A stretch of DNA of 59,555 nt. Source: Geodermatophilus amargosae (GTDB lineage: Bacteria; Actinomycetota; Actinomycetes; Mycobacteriales; Geodermatophilaceae). The notes beneath the pieces were generated by a model. The model made no database searches. It saw only the letters and a program-made list of their open reading frames with translations, and was not told the DNA's origin. Positions 1-8,989 of the stretch are shown here, piece after piece (the stretch's first letter is position 1; each line of letters begins with the position of its first letter). The translations under genes were made by a program, and so were the position numbers. The stretch lies in the NCBI RefSeq assembly GCF_900116515.1, contig NZ_FPBA01000030.1, positions 1 to 59,555 on the forward strand, read 5' to 3'.

Positions 1-144
1 TGGAACGCGTATGAGAACAACTTCGGGTTGACCCGGCTGGACGGCACACCGAAACCGGCCCTGGCCGCTCTGCGCACCGCCAACGACCACCTCGCGGAGG
101 AGCGGGCACGGATCGGCGGACGCTCCGGGGGGGAGGGACCCTGA
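1..144 (+). CDS. Glycoside hydrolase-like protein, C-terminal end (partial)
   Basis: The window opens inside a reading frame that runs to a TGA at 142-144, giving 47 residues. It contains WNAYENNFGLTRLDG followed by TPKPALAAL. A tryptophan, an acidic/Asn-rich turn, then FGL...DG-PKPAL is the usual end of the TIM barrel in GH5/GH39-type cellulase-like hydrolases. The last 17 residues are a charged tail. It lies 153 bases before the glycosyltransferase, on the same strand, so it is probably part of the exopolysaccharide cluster, trimming or remodelling the polymer. The family is inferred from this short tail only; substrate and catalytic residues lie outside the window. Confidence 0.6.
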   Translation, partial: WNAYENNFGLTRLDGTPKPALAALRTANDHLAEERARIGGRSGGEGP

Positions 145-297
145 CGCGGCACCCGTCGGGTCGGACCGCCCCCCATCGAGCGATCTCGCGTTGCGGTGTA
201 CAGGAAGCGTGGGGAAGGTGACTCCCGACGTCCGGGTTCGGGGCCGGCGGTGGCAGCGGGACGGCGTCGTGAGCATGCCGACCGATGGGATGGGTGC

Positions 298-1452
298 ATG
301 AGCGAGCCGACCCCCCGGACTGCGTTGTTCGTCCTCCCCGGCCTCCAGCTGGGTGGAGCGGAGCGGCACGTCGTCCTCCTGGCACAGCACCTGGATCAGC
401 AGCGCTGGCGGTCACGCGTGGTCACGTTCCGCGACGGCCCCTACGGCGACGAACTCCGGGCCTCCGGCATCCCCGTCGACCTGGTGCCCGAACCGGCGGG
501 AGCAGGCGGCGTCGCCAGGACGGCACGGGCGATCCGCGGACTGGTCCGCCGGCACCGGCCGGCCGTCGTCAGCGCTCAGCACTTCGCGGCCGACCTGCCG
601 GTCCGGCTCGCACTGCTGCAGCACCGGGCGATGGCCGGCGGCCGGGTCCCCTACGTCGTGTGGAAGCACACCTACGGCCACATCGGTCACCGCGGGAGGC
701 GCGAGCGGGCCGTGGAGTCGGTGCTCGGCGGGCTGGTGAGCGGCTACGCGGCGGTCTGCTACACGCAGGTCACCTACCTGCGCGGCCAGCTCGGCCTGCC
801 GACGCAGAAGATGGAGGTCGTACAGAACAGCCTGCCGGCGACGACCGTGGGTGACGGTCGCGCGGCCTTGGCGGCGGTTGTCCCGGGGGGCTTCCCGGGA
901 CCGGTCGCCGTCGTCGTCGGCGCCCTGCGGGCGGACAAGGGCCACCGCGACCTGCTCGACGCGTGGCGGGATGTGGCCCGGCAGGTCCCCGACGCGTCAC
1001 TCGTCGTGGTGGGGGACGGGCCGGAACGCCGCGCGCTGGAGCAGGTCGCGGCAGCGCCGGGACTGGAGCGCGTGCACTTCCTCGGCGCCCGTGTCGATGC
1101 TCCGCTCCTCGCGGCCGGTGCCGACGTCTTCGTGCTCGCGTCCTACAACATCGAGTGCTTCCCGTACGCGGTGCTCGAGGCCATGGCCGGCGGTGTCCCG
1201 GTGGTCACGACGGCCACCGGCGGGCTGGCGGAGATGGTCGACCACGGGGTGACCGGGCTCCTCGTGCCGCCCATGGCGCCGCGCGCGCTCGGGGAGGCGC
1301 TGGTGGAGGTCCTCGGGTCCCCCGCGCGCGCCGCCGAGCTGGGTGCGGGCGGACGGCGCCGCCTGGCGGAGGCGTTCCCGTTCGACCGGTGGATCTCGGA
1401 GGTCAACGAGCTCTACGACGGGTGGTCGGCCCCGAGCGGTCGGCGGACGTGA
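298..1452 (+). CDS. GT4-family (GT-B fold) glycosyltransferase
   Basis: 384 residues from the ATG at 298. The frame is open further upstream, but the family N-terminus (hydrophobic strand, then LGGAERH at 18-24) fits this start. The C-terminal Rossmann half carries the retaining GT4 E-x7-E motif at E286 and E294, followed by AMAGGVPVVTTATGGLAEMV and a GVTGLLVPP loop that binds the nucleotide-sugar. It would transfer a sugar from a nucleotide donor to the lipid-linked exopolysaccharide intermediate on the cytoplasmic face. Donor and acceptor cannot be read from sequence. Its TGA overlaps the GTG of the next gene (GTGA), implying translational coupling with the Wzz-like gene. Confidence 0.88.
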   Translation: MSEPTPRTALFVLPGLQLGGAERHVVLLAQHLDQQRWRSRVVTFRDGPYGDELRASGIPVDLVPEPAGAGGVARTARAIRGLVRRHRPAVVSAQHFAADLPVRLALLQHRAMAGGRVPYVVWKHTYGHIGHRGRRERAVESVLGGLVSGYAAVCYTQVTYLRGQLGLPTQKMEVVQNSLPATTVGDGRAALAAVVPGGFPGPVAVVVGALRADKGHRDLLDAWRDVARQVPDASLVVVGDGPERRALEQVAAAPGLERVHFLGARVDAPLLAAGADVFVLASYNIECFPYAVLEAMAGGVPVVTTATGGLAEMVDHGVTGLLVPPMAPRALGEALVEVLGSPARAAELGAGGRRRLAEAFPFDRWISEVNELYDGWSAPSGRRT

Positions 1453-2639
1453 ACTCGGGCGGTTCCGGCACCCCCCGGCCCACCGGAGGACGGCACGCCC
1501 TGGACGAGCGCGGGGGCATCGCGCGCCTGTGGCGGCTCCTCGGTCTGCCGCTCCTCGCGACCGTGCTCGGTGCCGCTGCGGGGGTCGCGGTGAGCCTCGT
1601 CGGTGGCCCGCAGTGGGAGGCGCAGTCGACCATGGTCTACACGCCGCCCTCCCAGGACCCGGTGGTCTTCCCGGGGGCCAATCCGGCGGCGGCCGAGCGG
1701 GAGGTGGCCGACGCCGCCGCGCTGGCCGCGTCCGAGGCCGTCCTCGCCCCGGCGGCCGGCCGGCTGGGTGACGGTCAGGCATGGACGGACCTCCAGGGAG
1801 CGGTCACGGTCACTCCGAGCCCCGGGTCCGGCGTGATCACCGTGTCCGTCACCGCGACGGAGACGGAGGAGGTCGCCGCCCGGCTCGCCGCCGTCGTGAC
1901 CTCCTTCGCCGACGTCGCACGCCAGCAGGCGGTCGACGCCGCGAACGCGGCTGCGGCTGCGGCGGGCGCCACCGCCGGTTCTGACGGAGGCGCCGCCGAG
2001 GACGTCCGCGCCCGGGCGGAGGTCCTCGCTCGCACCGCGGACCCGGTCCGGGTCCTCAGCACCACGACGCCCGTCCAGACCGCACCGGCGGTGCCCCGCG
2101 ACGCGGCGACGGGTGGGGTCCTGGGTCTCATCCTCGCTGCCGGGCTCCTGGCGGTGCGCTCCGCCCGCCCCTCCCGCGTCTCCTCCGCACGGGACGCAGG
2201 CGAGATGTTCGGACTCCCCGTCGGGGTCATCCGTGCCGGACAGGTCGTCCCCGGGTCCGAGCGGCTCGTCGAGGACCTCCAGCGGCTCGGCGGACCGGGG
2301 ACCGGGCACCGGCTGGTGGTGGTCCCCGCAGGCGCGGCCTCCGTGGCGGCGGCGCAGGAGGTCGCGGCGGTGCTCCGGGACACCATCCCCGCCCACCGCC
2401 CCGCGGACGAGCACGTCCCGGTGACCGACGGTGGCACGGCCGTGGACGTCGGTCCCGCCGAGAACCGGGTGCGGGTGACGGCTGACCCCACGACGACCGT
2501 GGTCGCCCCGGCTCTGCAACAGGCCACCGCGGTCGTCCTCGCGGTCGAGCAGGGGGCACCGCTGCGCGAGGTGCGTACCGTGCACCGCCTCAGCCGGCAC
2601 TGGGAGCGTCCACCCGACGCCGTCGTCGTGACGGGATGA
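1449..2639 (+). CDS. Wzz-like polysaccharide chain-length/co-polymerase protein
   Basis: 396 residues from a GTG at 1449 that overlaps the stop of the glycosyltransferase by four bases. The frame extends far upstream inside the previous gene, but that part is a shadow. Layout: a short cytoplasmic N-terminus, a membrane helix at about 28-52, a largely extracytoplasmic Ala/Val/Thr-rich region with a helical Ala-rich stretch near 155-185, a second helix at about 219-238, and a cytoplasmic domain of about 155 residues. This is the Wzz/polysaccharide co-polymerase arrangement. No Walker A motif or tyrosine-rich tail is visible in the last domain, so it is not a fused bacterial tyrosine kinase. Probable role: setting polymer length with the polymerase encoded next. 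Confidence 0.72.
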   Translation: MNSGGSGTPRPTGGRHALDERGGIARLWRLLGLPLLATVLGAAAGVAVSLVGGPQWEAQSTMVYTPPSQDPVVFPGANPAAAEREVADAAALAASEAVLAPAAGRLGDGQAWTDLQGAVTVTPSPGSGVITVSVTATETEEVAARLAAVVTSFADVARQQAVDAANAAAAAAGATAGSDGGAAEDVRARAEVLARTADPVRVLSTTTPVQTAPAVPRDAATGGVLGLILAAGLLAVRSARPSRVSSARDAGEMFGLPVGVIRAGQVVPGSERLVEDLQRLGGPGTGHRLVVVPAGAASVAAAQEVAAVLRDTIPAHRPADEHVPVTDGGTAVDVGPAENRVRVTADPTTTVVAPALQQATAVVLAVEQGAPLREVRTVHRLSRHWERPPDAVVVTG

Positions 2640-2691
2640 CCGTGCGCGGCAGGCCCGGCGTCGTCGGTGCACAGGCCGTGGACGCCGTCTG

Positions 2692-4038
2692 ATGCCCGTC
2701 GTCGTCCTCGGACTCGGGCTCGTGCTCGCCGGGATCTGGCTCCTCGTGCGCCGTCCGTGGCTGGCGCCCTGGGCCGTCGTGTTCCTCTTCGGTACGACCG
2801 CGGAGCTGCGCCTCCGGATCTCGGACTCGCTGGGTGTGGCCAAGGACGCACTCGTCGTCCTGCTCCTGGGGGTGACCGTGCTGGCGGTCCTCCAGGGGCG
2901 TACCTCCCTCGCCGCGCGACTGCCTCCGCTCTCCGTGGGCTTCCCCCTGACCGTGCTCGTCGGCCTCTACCTGCTCGACCTCGGCGGGGACCACGGTGGC
3001 GGCTGGGTGTTCGGCACACGTCTGCTCGTGGAGCCCCTGCTCCTGCTGTTCATCGGGCTCGCGACACCCCGACCGGAGGCCGCTCTGCGGCACCTCGTGC
3101 ACGCGATGACCGTGTTCTTAGCGGCCCAGGCGATCCTGGCGTGGATCCAGCAGGCGGTCGGCCCGGACGCGCTGGTCTACCAGTGGGGCTACGCCTTCGG
3201 CTCACAGGTGCGGCTCAGCTCGGGAGGCGCCCTGCGCAGCCCGGGGTCCTTCGAGGAGTCGTTCTCGCTCGCCGCGTTCGCCGTCCTCGGGGCCTGCCTG
3301 GCCCTCACCGTCGCGTCCCGGCGTCAGGCGGTCGTCCTCTGGATCTCGGTCGCGGCCATCCTGGGTGCCACCCAGGTCCGCACCGCGGTCCTCCAGCTCG
3401 CCGTCCTCGCGATCGTGGTGTTGCTGCGCCAGGGCAAGACCCGTGCGGCCGTGGTTGGCGTCGTGGGGGCTGCGGCGGGCGCCGTCCTCGCGGCCGGGGT
3501 GTACCTGGTCTCCGCCACCGTCCCGGGCGGACCGGTCCGCCCGCTGCTGTTCACGCTCAACGGGCGCTTCGACGCGTGGGGAGTCGCCTACCAGGGGATC
3601 TCATCCCTCGTGCGGGGGAACGGGGTGGGAGCGCTCGGCGCAGGCTCGACGCGAGCCGAGGCGGGGTTGGTCTCCGCGGCGCCGGCCTACGACCCGAACC
3701 GCGAGAGCGAGGCGCTGTTCGCCGGCGACCCGTCCTTCCTGGACTCCTCCTGGGCGCAGGTCCTGTCCGACGTGGGGCTCGTGGGGGTGGTCGCACTGCT
3801 GGCCGTCGTGGTGGCCTACGCCCGATGGCTGAGCGGGCCGGCGCGGGGGGACAGCGGAGCGGCCTGGCTCGGCCTGGCGGTACTGGCCGTGTCGGTCGTC
3901 GACTGGATCTCGAGGACGACGCTGGGCAGTTACCCCACCGGCTTCATGACCTTCTACCTGCTGGGTCTCGCGACCGGTGCCGCTCTCGCCGTCGGCCGGG
4001 ACCGGGTACGGCTGCCGTCGAGGGAGGCGCGCACGTGA
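2692..4038 (+). CDS. O-antigen polymerase/ligase-like membrane protein (Wzy-like)
   Basis: 448 residues from ATG 2692, about ten hydrophobic helices from the N-terminus (VVVLGLGLVLAGIWLLV) to near the C-terminus. A long hydrophilic loop at about 155-195 contains GALRSPGSFEES, and a second loop of about 90 residues follows at roughly 265-355. Large periplasmic loops with Arg and Glu in a polytopic protein are typical of Wzy polymerases and WaaL-type ligases, which assemble lipid-linked repeat units outside the membrane. Sequence conservation in this family is low, so the call rests on topology and on neighbours: glycosyltransferase, Wzz-like, flippase and initiating transferase. Its last bases overlap the GTG of the flippase gene. 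Confidence 0.7.
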   Translation: MPVVVLGLGLVLAGIWLLVRRPWLAPWAVVFLFGTTAELRLRISDSLGVAKDALVVLLLGVTVLAVLQGRTSLAARLPPLSVGFPLTVLVGLYLLDLGGDHGGGWVFGTRLLVEPLLLLFIGLATPRPEAALRHLVHAMTVFLAAQAILAWIQQAVGPDALVYQWGYAFGSQVRLSSGGALRSPGSFEESFSLAAFAVLGACLALTVASRRQAVVLWISVAAILGATQVRTAVLQLAVLAIVVLLRQGKTRAAVVGVVGAAAGAVLAAGVYLVSATVPGGPVRPLLFTLNGRFDAWGVAYQGISSLVRGNGVGALGAGSTRAEAGLVSAAPAYDPNRESEALFAGDPSFLDSSWAQVLSDVGLVGVVALLAVVVAYARWLSGPARGDSGAAWLGLAVLAVSVVDWISRTTLGSYPTGFMTFYLLGLATGAALAVGRDRVRLPSREART

Positions 4039-5327
4039 CAGCACTCGAACCCGACGAGGTCCTGTCGAAGGGCAGGCTCGTCCGCATCGGGGTGGCCGCG
4101 GCGCTGATCTCGCGGATCTTCGGGCGCCTCGTCGGCATCATCCTCGTCGTGGTGCTGGCCCGGGTGGCCGACCCGGCCACCGTCGCGCTGTACGGCTTCC
4201 TGCTCGGCACCGTGACGCTGATGGCCAGTCTCACCGACCTCGGGGTGGCCAGCCTCGCCGGGAGGGACGTCGCGGCGAAGGTCGCCGCGGCTCCCGCGGC
4301 GCTGCGCTCGGCCCTCGGTCCTCAGGCGCTGTCCACGGTGGTGGCAGTGGTCCTGACCTGCGTGGTGGCGGTCCTCGCCGGCCCGGCAGGGGTCGAGGCC
4401 TCCGTGCTCGTCCCCTGCTCGGTGTTCGTCGTCGCCAACTCGGTGTTCAACCTGTGGGCCGAGGTGCTGCGAGGTGACGGCAAGGTCGTCCTCGAGGGCG
4501 TCCTGCAGGGGGTGGGTGCCATGCTCCTGGTCACGGCCGGCTCTCTGGCCGTCCTGGCCGGCGCGGGGATCGTCCCGCTGCTCTGGATCGTCGCGGGCAA
4601 GGAGATCGTCGTCCTCGCCGTCGCGACCGTCTGGCTGCGCCCCGGCGCCCGGACGGACGCAGGGCCCTCCTTCGGAGCCCTGGTCCGCCGAAGCGCCTGG
4701 CTGGCGGTGGCGGGGACCGCACTCGTGCTCCTGTGGCGGCAGGGGACCCTGCTGGTGAGCGGCATGGCCTCCACGCGCGACCTGGCCGACTACGTCGTGG
4801 CAACGCGGTTGCTCGACGCCAGCGTCACGCTCGCTCACACGCTGGGCATCGGCCTGTTCCCGGGGATCGCGGCTCTCGCGGCCGAGGCTCCCGGGGCGGC
4901 GCGTGCCCATGCCCGGCGCTACCTCGTAGCGGTCCTGGGGCTCTCCGTGCCGGTGGCGGCCCTCGGCGTGCTCCTGGCGGGCCCCGTGACCACGGGTGTC
5001 TTCGGCGGCCAGTGGCAGTCGGCCGTGCCCGCCGTGCGCGTGCTGGCGGCGATCACACCCCTCATCCTGCTCGGCTACCTGTTGTGGTTCGTGCTGCTGG
5101 CAGAGGGGCAGGAGCGATGGCTGTGTGTCGGTGCACTGGCGGCCGCGGGGACGTCCGTGGGCGTGACCGCCGTGCTGCTGGCCGTCGAACCGGGCGCAGC
5201 CGCCGGCGCATGGGGGACCGGTGCCGGTGCGCTCGTGCTCGCCGTCGTGCTGGCGATCCGGTTCACGACCACCCGTGCCTCTCGTCGAGCGCCGGTCGAG
5301 GTGCCCCGGGCGGGCGACGCGCCCTGA
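4035..5327 (+). CDS. Polysaccharide flippase (Wzx/MATE-like, MOP superfamily)
   Basis: 430 residues from GTG 4035, overlapping the previous stop by four bases; the long upstream extension in this frame is not coding. The protein is almost entirely membrane helix, about 12-14 segments. The N-terminal pattern (ISRIFGRLVGIILVVVLAR, then a LYGFLLGTVTLMASLTDLG helix pair) is typical of Wzx/PST proteins of the MOP superfamily. It would move undecaprenyl-linked repeat units across the cytoplasmic membrane for polymerisation. It is the last gene of the first coupled block; a 142-base gap follows before the initiating transferase. Confidence 0.78.
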   Translation: MTALEPDEVLSKGRLVRIGVAAALISRIFGRLVGIILVVVLARVADPATVALYGFLLGTVTLMASLTDLGVASLAGRDVAAKVAAAPAALRSALGPQALSTVVAVVLTCVVAVLAGPAGVEASVLVPCSVFVVANSVFNLWAEVLRGDGKVVLEGVLQGVGAMLLVTAGSLAVLAGAGIVPLLWIVAGKEIVVLAVATVWLRPGARTDAGPSFGALVRRSAWLAVAGTALVLLWRQGTLLVSGMASTRDLADYVVATRLLDASVTLAHTLGIGLFPGIAALAAEAPGAARAHARRYLVAVLGLSVPVAALGVLLAGPVTTGVFGGQWQSAVPAVRVLAAITPLILLGYLLWFVLLAEGQERWLCVGALAAAGTSVGVTAVLLAVEPGAAAGAWGTGAGALVLAVVLAIRFTTTRASRRAPVEVPRAGDAP

Positions 5328-5469
5328 TCGCCCGCGTGGGACCGATCTGCCGTAGAGGATGCGGCTGCCCCGGACCGACCTTAAACTTCACCGGCACCCC
5401 GCGCTCCGATGGCGGGCCGGGATGCAGCAGGCGCGTGAAGCTGCGGGGGCGGCGTGCCGAGGAGGGGCA

Positions 5470-6972
5470 GTGGACGACAACACGGGGGTCAGTCCTGCGC
5501 GTGACGTGGGGCTGTTGAGCACGGCGGTCGACCCGACGACGGCGGGATCGGACGAGGTGCGGGCCGACGGTGGCCTGCCGCCGACGCCGGCCGCCCGGAG
5601 GCTGGAGCTCGAGCGACCGTGGCGCAACCCGGAGCCCTGGTGGCTGCGAGCCGGGGTGCGGCCCTACCTGCTGCTGGGCGACGTGCTCGCCTTCGTGGTG
5701 GCCACAGCCATCACCGCGCCGGCGAACCCGATCCACGTGATCGTCCTGGCCGTCTACATCCTGGTGTTCTACGCGGTGGGGCTCTACCGGTCGCGGCTGA
5801 ACCTGTCGCTGCTCGACGACCTGCCCTACATCCTGGCGGCCTCCGTGGTCGGCTTCGCCCTGAAGCTGGCCCTCATCTCCCTGCTGCCGAGTGTCGACCC
5901 GCCTCCGCGTCAGGTGCTGCACGCGCTGGTGTTGCTGGCAGCGGTCCTGGTGGTGCGGCGGATCGCCTACACGGTGGTCCGGCTGGCCCGCTGCCGCGGC
6001 AAGGTACGCCACCGGACGCTGATCGTCGGCGCAGGAACGGTGGGCCTGCGCCTGGCGAACACGCTGAAGGAGCGGAGGACGTACGGGCTCGAACCCGTCG
6101 GCTTCGTCGACTCCGATCCGCCGGCCGACGATCCACCGCTGCTGCCTGCTCCCGTCCTGGGCCGGTACGAGGAGCTGGGGCAGGTCATCCGCCGTCACGA
6201 GATCCGCGACGTGATCGTGGCGTTCGGCGGCATCAGCGAGGACGAGCTGGTCGACATCCTGCGCACCTGCGACCGGTTGGACGTCGAGGTCTTCATGGTC
6301 CCGAGGCTGTTCGAGCTCACCAACGCCAACCGGTACACCGATGAGGTGTGGGGGATCCCCCTCGTCCGTGTGCGGCGCGCCGTCTTCCGCAGCCCCTGGT
6401 GGAAGGTGAAGCGGCTGGTCGACGTGCTGACCTCGGGGATCGCGCTGCTCCTCCTGTCACCGGTGCTGGCGGCCGTCGCCCTGGCCGTCCGGTGGGAGGG
6501 CGGGCCCGGGATAATCTTCCGGCAGGAGCGGGTGGGGATCGACGGACGGCCCTTCCAGGTTCTCAAGTTCCGCTCGCTCAGGCCTGCGGACGACACCGAG
6601 TCGCAGACCAACTGGAACATCAAGCACGACGACCGGCTCGGGCCCGTCGGCAAGTTCATCCGCGCCACCTCGCTCGACGAGCTGCCGCAGCTGTGGAACA
6701 TCCTGCGGGGTGACATGAGCCTCGTCGGTCCCCGCCCGGAGCGTCCGCACTTCGTCGAGCAGTTCTCCGATTACATCCCCCGGTACACAGCCCGTCACCG
6801 GGTGCCGGCCGGGCTGACCGGCTGGTCGCAGGCCCACGGACTCCGGGGGGACACCTCGATCGAGGACCGGGCACGGTTCGACAACTACTACATCGAGAAC
6901 TGGTCGCCCTGGCTCGACATGAAGATCGTCCTCAAGACGGTGGGGCAGGTGGTCCGCCGGCAAGGCGGCTGA
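5470..6972 (+). CDS. Exopolysaccharide polyprenyl-phosphate sugar phosphotransferase
   Basis: 500 residues from GTG 5470, preferred because AGGAGG sits at 5460-5465. An ATG at 5359 in frame would add 37 poorly conserved residues. Order: N-terminal membrane helices (about 60-165), a Rossmann-like CoA-binding domain with VGAGTVG (G187) as in WcaJ/WbaP-type proteins, then a bacterial sugar transferase domain from about 310. That domain has a membrane helix (SGIALLLLSPVLAAVALAV) and conserved KFRSLR, DELPQLWNILRGDMSLVGPR and AGLTGWSQ blocks. It would transfer a sugar-1-phosphate to undecaprenyl phosphate, the first step of repeat-unit synthesis. It stands apart from the upstream block and may have its own promoter. 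Confidence 0.9.
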   Translation: MDDNTGVSPARDVGLLSTAVDPTTAGSDEVRADGGLPPTPAARRLELERPWRNPEPWWLRAGVRPYLLLGDVLAFVVATAITAPANPIHVIVLAVYILVFYAVGLYRSRLNLSLLDDLPYILAASVVGFALKLALISLLPSVDPPPRQVLHALVLLAAVLVVRRIAYTVVRLARCRGKVRHRTLIVGAGTVGLRLANTLKERRTYGLEPVGFVDSDPPADDPPLLPAPVLGRYEELGQVIRRHEIRDVIVAFGGISEDELVDILRTCDRLDVEVFMVPRLFELTNANRYTDEVWGIPLVRVRRAVFRSPWWKVKRLVDVLTSGIALLLLSPVLAAVALAVRWEGGPGIIFRQERVGIDGRPFQVLKFRSLRPADDTESQTNWNIKHDDRLGPVGKFIRATSLDELPQLWNILRGDMSLVGPRPERPHFVEQFSDYIPRYTARHRVPAGLTGWSQAHGLRGDTSIEDRARFDNYYIENWSPWLDMKIVLKTVGQVVRRQGG

Positions 6973-7165
6973 GCAGGCGTTTCCGCCGTTCCGCACCCGT
7001 CGGCGCGCGCGGGCGTCACCACTGGCGGGCGCCACTCCGGCAAGGACGGGCGCTCGCGCCCGAGCCGGTGCCGAGCGGCGGCTGACTGCAGGCGCCGCGG
7101 CCGCGGGCGTCGGCGGCGCGCGGGCCAGCGGGATTCCGGTCAGCGCGCTGGGGTACCCGAGGCTG

Positions 7166-8107
7166 ATGCAACTCCTCCTCACCGGCGCGTCCGGATTCGT
7201 GGGCGGCCGGCTCGCGCCGGCCCTGGTGAAGGCGGGCCACGACGTGCGCGCCATGACCCGTCGGCCGGACGACTACGGCGGCGCCGGCACGCCGGTGGCC
7301 GGCGACGTCACCGACGAGGCCTCGCTGCGGGGGGCGCTGCGCGGTTGCGAGGCCGCCTACTACCTCGTGCACTCCCTCGGCGACGCCGACTTCCAGCGCA
7401 AGGACGCCGAGGCCGCGCGGACCTTCGCCCGCGCCGCCGCCGACGCCGGCGTCGAGCGGATCGTCTACCTCGGCGGCCTGGGCCGCGACAGCGACGAGCT
7501 GTCCCCGCACCTGCGCAGCCGCCGTGAGGTGGAGCGGCTGCTCGCCTCGACCGGCGTCCCCGTCACCACCCTGCGCGCGGGCATCGTCGTCGGCCACGGC
7601 GGCGTCTCCTGGGAGATGACCCGCCAGCTCGTGGCGCACCTGCCTGCGATGGTCACCCCGCGCTGGGTGCACACCCGCACGCAGCCGATCGCCGTCGCCG
7701 ACGTCGTCCGCTACCTGGTGGGCGTCCTCGAGGCGCCCGACGCCGGGGGCCGGGTGTTCGAGGTCGGCGGCCCCGAGGTGCTCACCTACCTCCAGATGCT
7801 CAGCCGGGTCGCCGACATCCAGGGCAGGCACCTGTTCGTCGTCCCCGTGCCGCTGCTGACGCCGAGCCTGTCCTCGCGCTGGCTGGCGCTGGTCACCGAC
7901 GTCGACGTGACCACCGGCCGCTCGCTGGTCGACTCGATGATCAACGAGGTCGTCGTCACCGACGACGCGATCCGCACGGTGGTGCCCTTCGAGCCGATGG
8001 ACTACGACGAGATGGTGCTGGTGGCGCTGGGCGAGCGGGCTGCCGACCGTCGGCGCGCGGCCCGCGTCCGCCGCGCCGGCCTGCTCGCCCGCGGCGCCCG
8101 CTCGTGA
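7166..8107 (+). CDS. Atypical SDR / NAD(P)H-binding epimerase-like protein
   Basis: 313 residues from ATG 7166. It begins with the nucleotide-binding loop TGASGFVGG of atypical short-chain dehydrogenases (NmrA/complex I NDUFA9-like group). The stretch AAYYLVHSLGDADF and the later VYLGGLGRDSDELSPHLRSR are typical of actinobacterial members of this group. No classical YxxxK catalytic pair is evident, so it may bind NAD(P)H without being a standard dehydrogenase. Its last four bases overlap the GTG of the CPBP gene, so the two are translationally coupled. Substrate unknown. Confidence 0.78.
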   Translation: MQLLLTGASGFVGGRLAPALVKAGHDVRAMTRRPDDYGGAGTPVAGDVTDEASLRGALRGCEAAYYLVHSLGDADFQRKDAEAARTFARAAADAGVERIVYLGGLGRDSDELSPHLRSRREVERLLASTGVPVTTLRAGIVVGHGGVSWEMTRQLVAHLPAMVTPRWVHTRTQPIAVADVVRYLVGVLEAPDAGGRVFEVGGPEVLTYLQMLSRVADIQGRHLFVVPVPLLTPSLSSRWLALVTDVDVTTGRSLVDSMINEVVVTDDAIRTVVPFEPMDYDEMVLVALGERAADRRRAARVRRAGLLARGARS

Positions 8108-8868
8108 GCCGACGCCGCGGCGGACCGCTGGCACGAGCGGCCGGCCGGCTGCCGGACTGGCTGGTCGAGCCGGTGCCCCGCGACCACCGCGAGACCGACG
8201 CGGCCTTCCGTCGTCGTCGGAGGGTCACCGCGGGAGTGGCGTTGGGGGGTGCTGGGCTGCTCGGGATCTCGCTGTCGACGAAGCCCGGCTCGCCGGGCTT
8301 CTACGGCCTCACGATGGCCGTGGCCGGCACCTGGGTCACCGGCGGCCTGGCCTCGGGTCCGCTGCACCTGGGCTGGATGCTCACCCCCGACCACCAGCTG
8401 CGCCGCCCCGTGGTGACACCGGTGGTCACCGGGATCGGCGCCTTCGGCGTCTTCTACGGCGCGGCCCTGGTGGCTCGCCGGATCCCCGTCCTCGACCGGT
8501 CGATCACCAAGGTCATGCGCTATGCGCACCAGGGGTCGACCCCCCTGGTGGCCACGACGGCGCTGGCCAACGGCGTGGCCGAGGAGGTCTTCTTCCGCGG
8601 CGCGCTGTACGCCGCCATCGGCGCCGATCGCCCGGTGGTCACCTCGACCGCGGTCTACTGCCTGGCCACCGCGGCCACCCGCAACCCGGCTCTGCTGCTC
8701 GCCTCACTGGTCATGGGGGCGCTCTTCGGGGTGCAGCGGCGGGTCACCGGCGGCATCCAGGCCCCGGTGCTCACCCACGTCACCTGGTCGGCGCTGATGC
8801 TGCGCTTCCTGCCGCCGCTGTTCGCCGATCGCCCCGACGTGCACGACCCGCGCCCCTCGGCCGCCTGA
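8104..8868 (+). CDS. Divergent CPBP-family intramembrane metalloprotease
   Basis: 254 residues from GTG 8104, coupled to the SDR by a GTGA overlap. After a basic N-terminus (about 45 residues) there are six or so membrane helices. Motif 1 of the CPBP/CAAX-protease family is intact (EEVFFRG, E160-E161-R165). Where motif 2 (FxxxH) is expected there is YCLAT, with Thr for His, and motif 3 reads HVTWS rather than HxxxN/D. The family cleaves membrane proteins or acts in bacteriocin immunity. With a metal ligand apparently replaced, catalysis here is uncertain. The pairing with an NAD(P)-binding partner is notable, but its function is unknown. Confidence 0.68.
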   Translation: MSRRRGGPLARAAGRLPDWLVEPVPRDHRETDAAFRRRRRVTAGVALGGAGLLGISLSTKPGSPGFYGLTMAVAGTWVTGGLASGPLHLGWMLTPDHQLRRPVVTPVVTGIGAFGVFYGAALVARRIPVLDRSITKVMRYAHQGSTPLVATTALANGVAEEVFFRGALYAAIGADRPVVTSTAVYCLATAATRNPALLLASLVMGALFGVQRRVTGGIQAPVLTHVTWSALMLRFLPPLFADRPDVHDPRPSAA

Positions 8869-8890
8869 TGCCCTGAGCTCGGCCGACTCG

Positions 8891-8989
8891 TCACCAGCCC
8901 CGGGCGCGCCACTCCCAAGGCGAGGGATGCTCGGTGCCCTGCGTCCTGTCCTTGCCGTGGCCGGGGTGGACCCACGCGTCGTCCGGCAG
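8891..8989 (-). pseudogene. C-terminal remnant of an MBL-fold hydrolase
   Basis: Reading the minus strand gives LPDDAWVHPGHGKDRTQG..., ending in WEWRARGW and a TGA at 8893-8891. This matches the last 32 residues of the intact MBL-fold gene at 25300-25956, which ends [17 protein letters not shown]...EEWRARGW. No open frame continues upstream, so only the tail of a paralogue survives. Seen directly in the sequence; the origin (duplication or decay after transfer) is inference. Confidence 0.75.

Noticed and set aside
2667..4034. N-terminal extension of the flippase frame into the polymerase gene
   Set aside because: The overlapping frame encodes a complete polytopic protein; the extension is Arg/Pro-rich shadow. 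The GTG at 4035 gives the normal flippase start.
5379..5395. TTAAACTTCACC before the sugar transferase as a promoter
   Set aside because: AT-rich for the region, but no pair of hexamers with proper spacing could be fixed.
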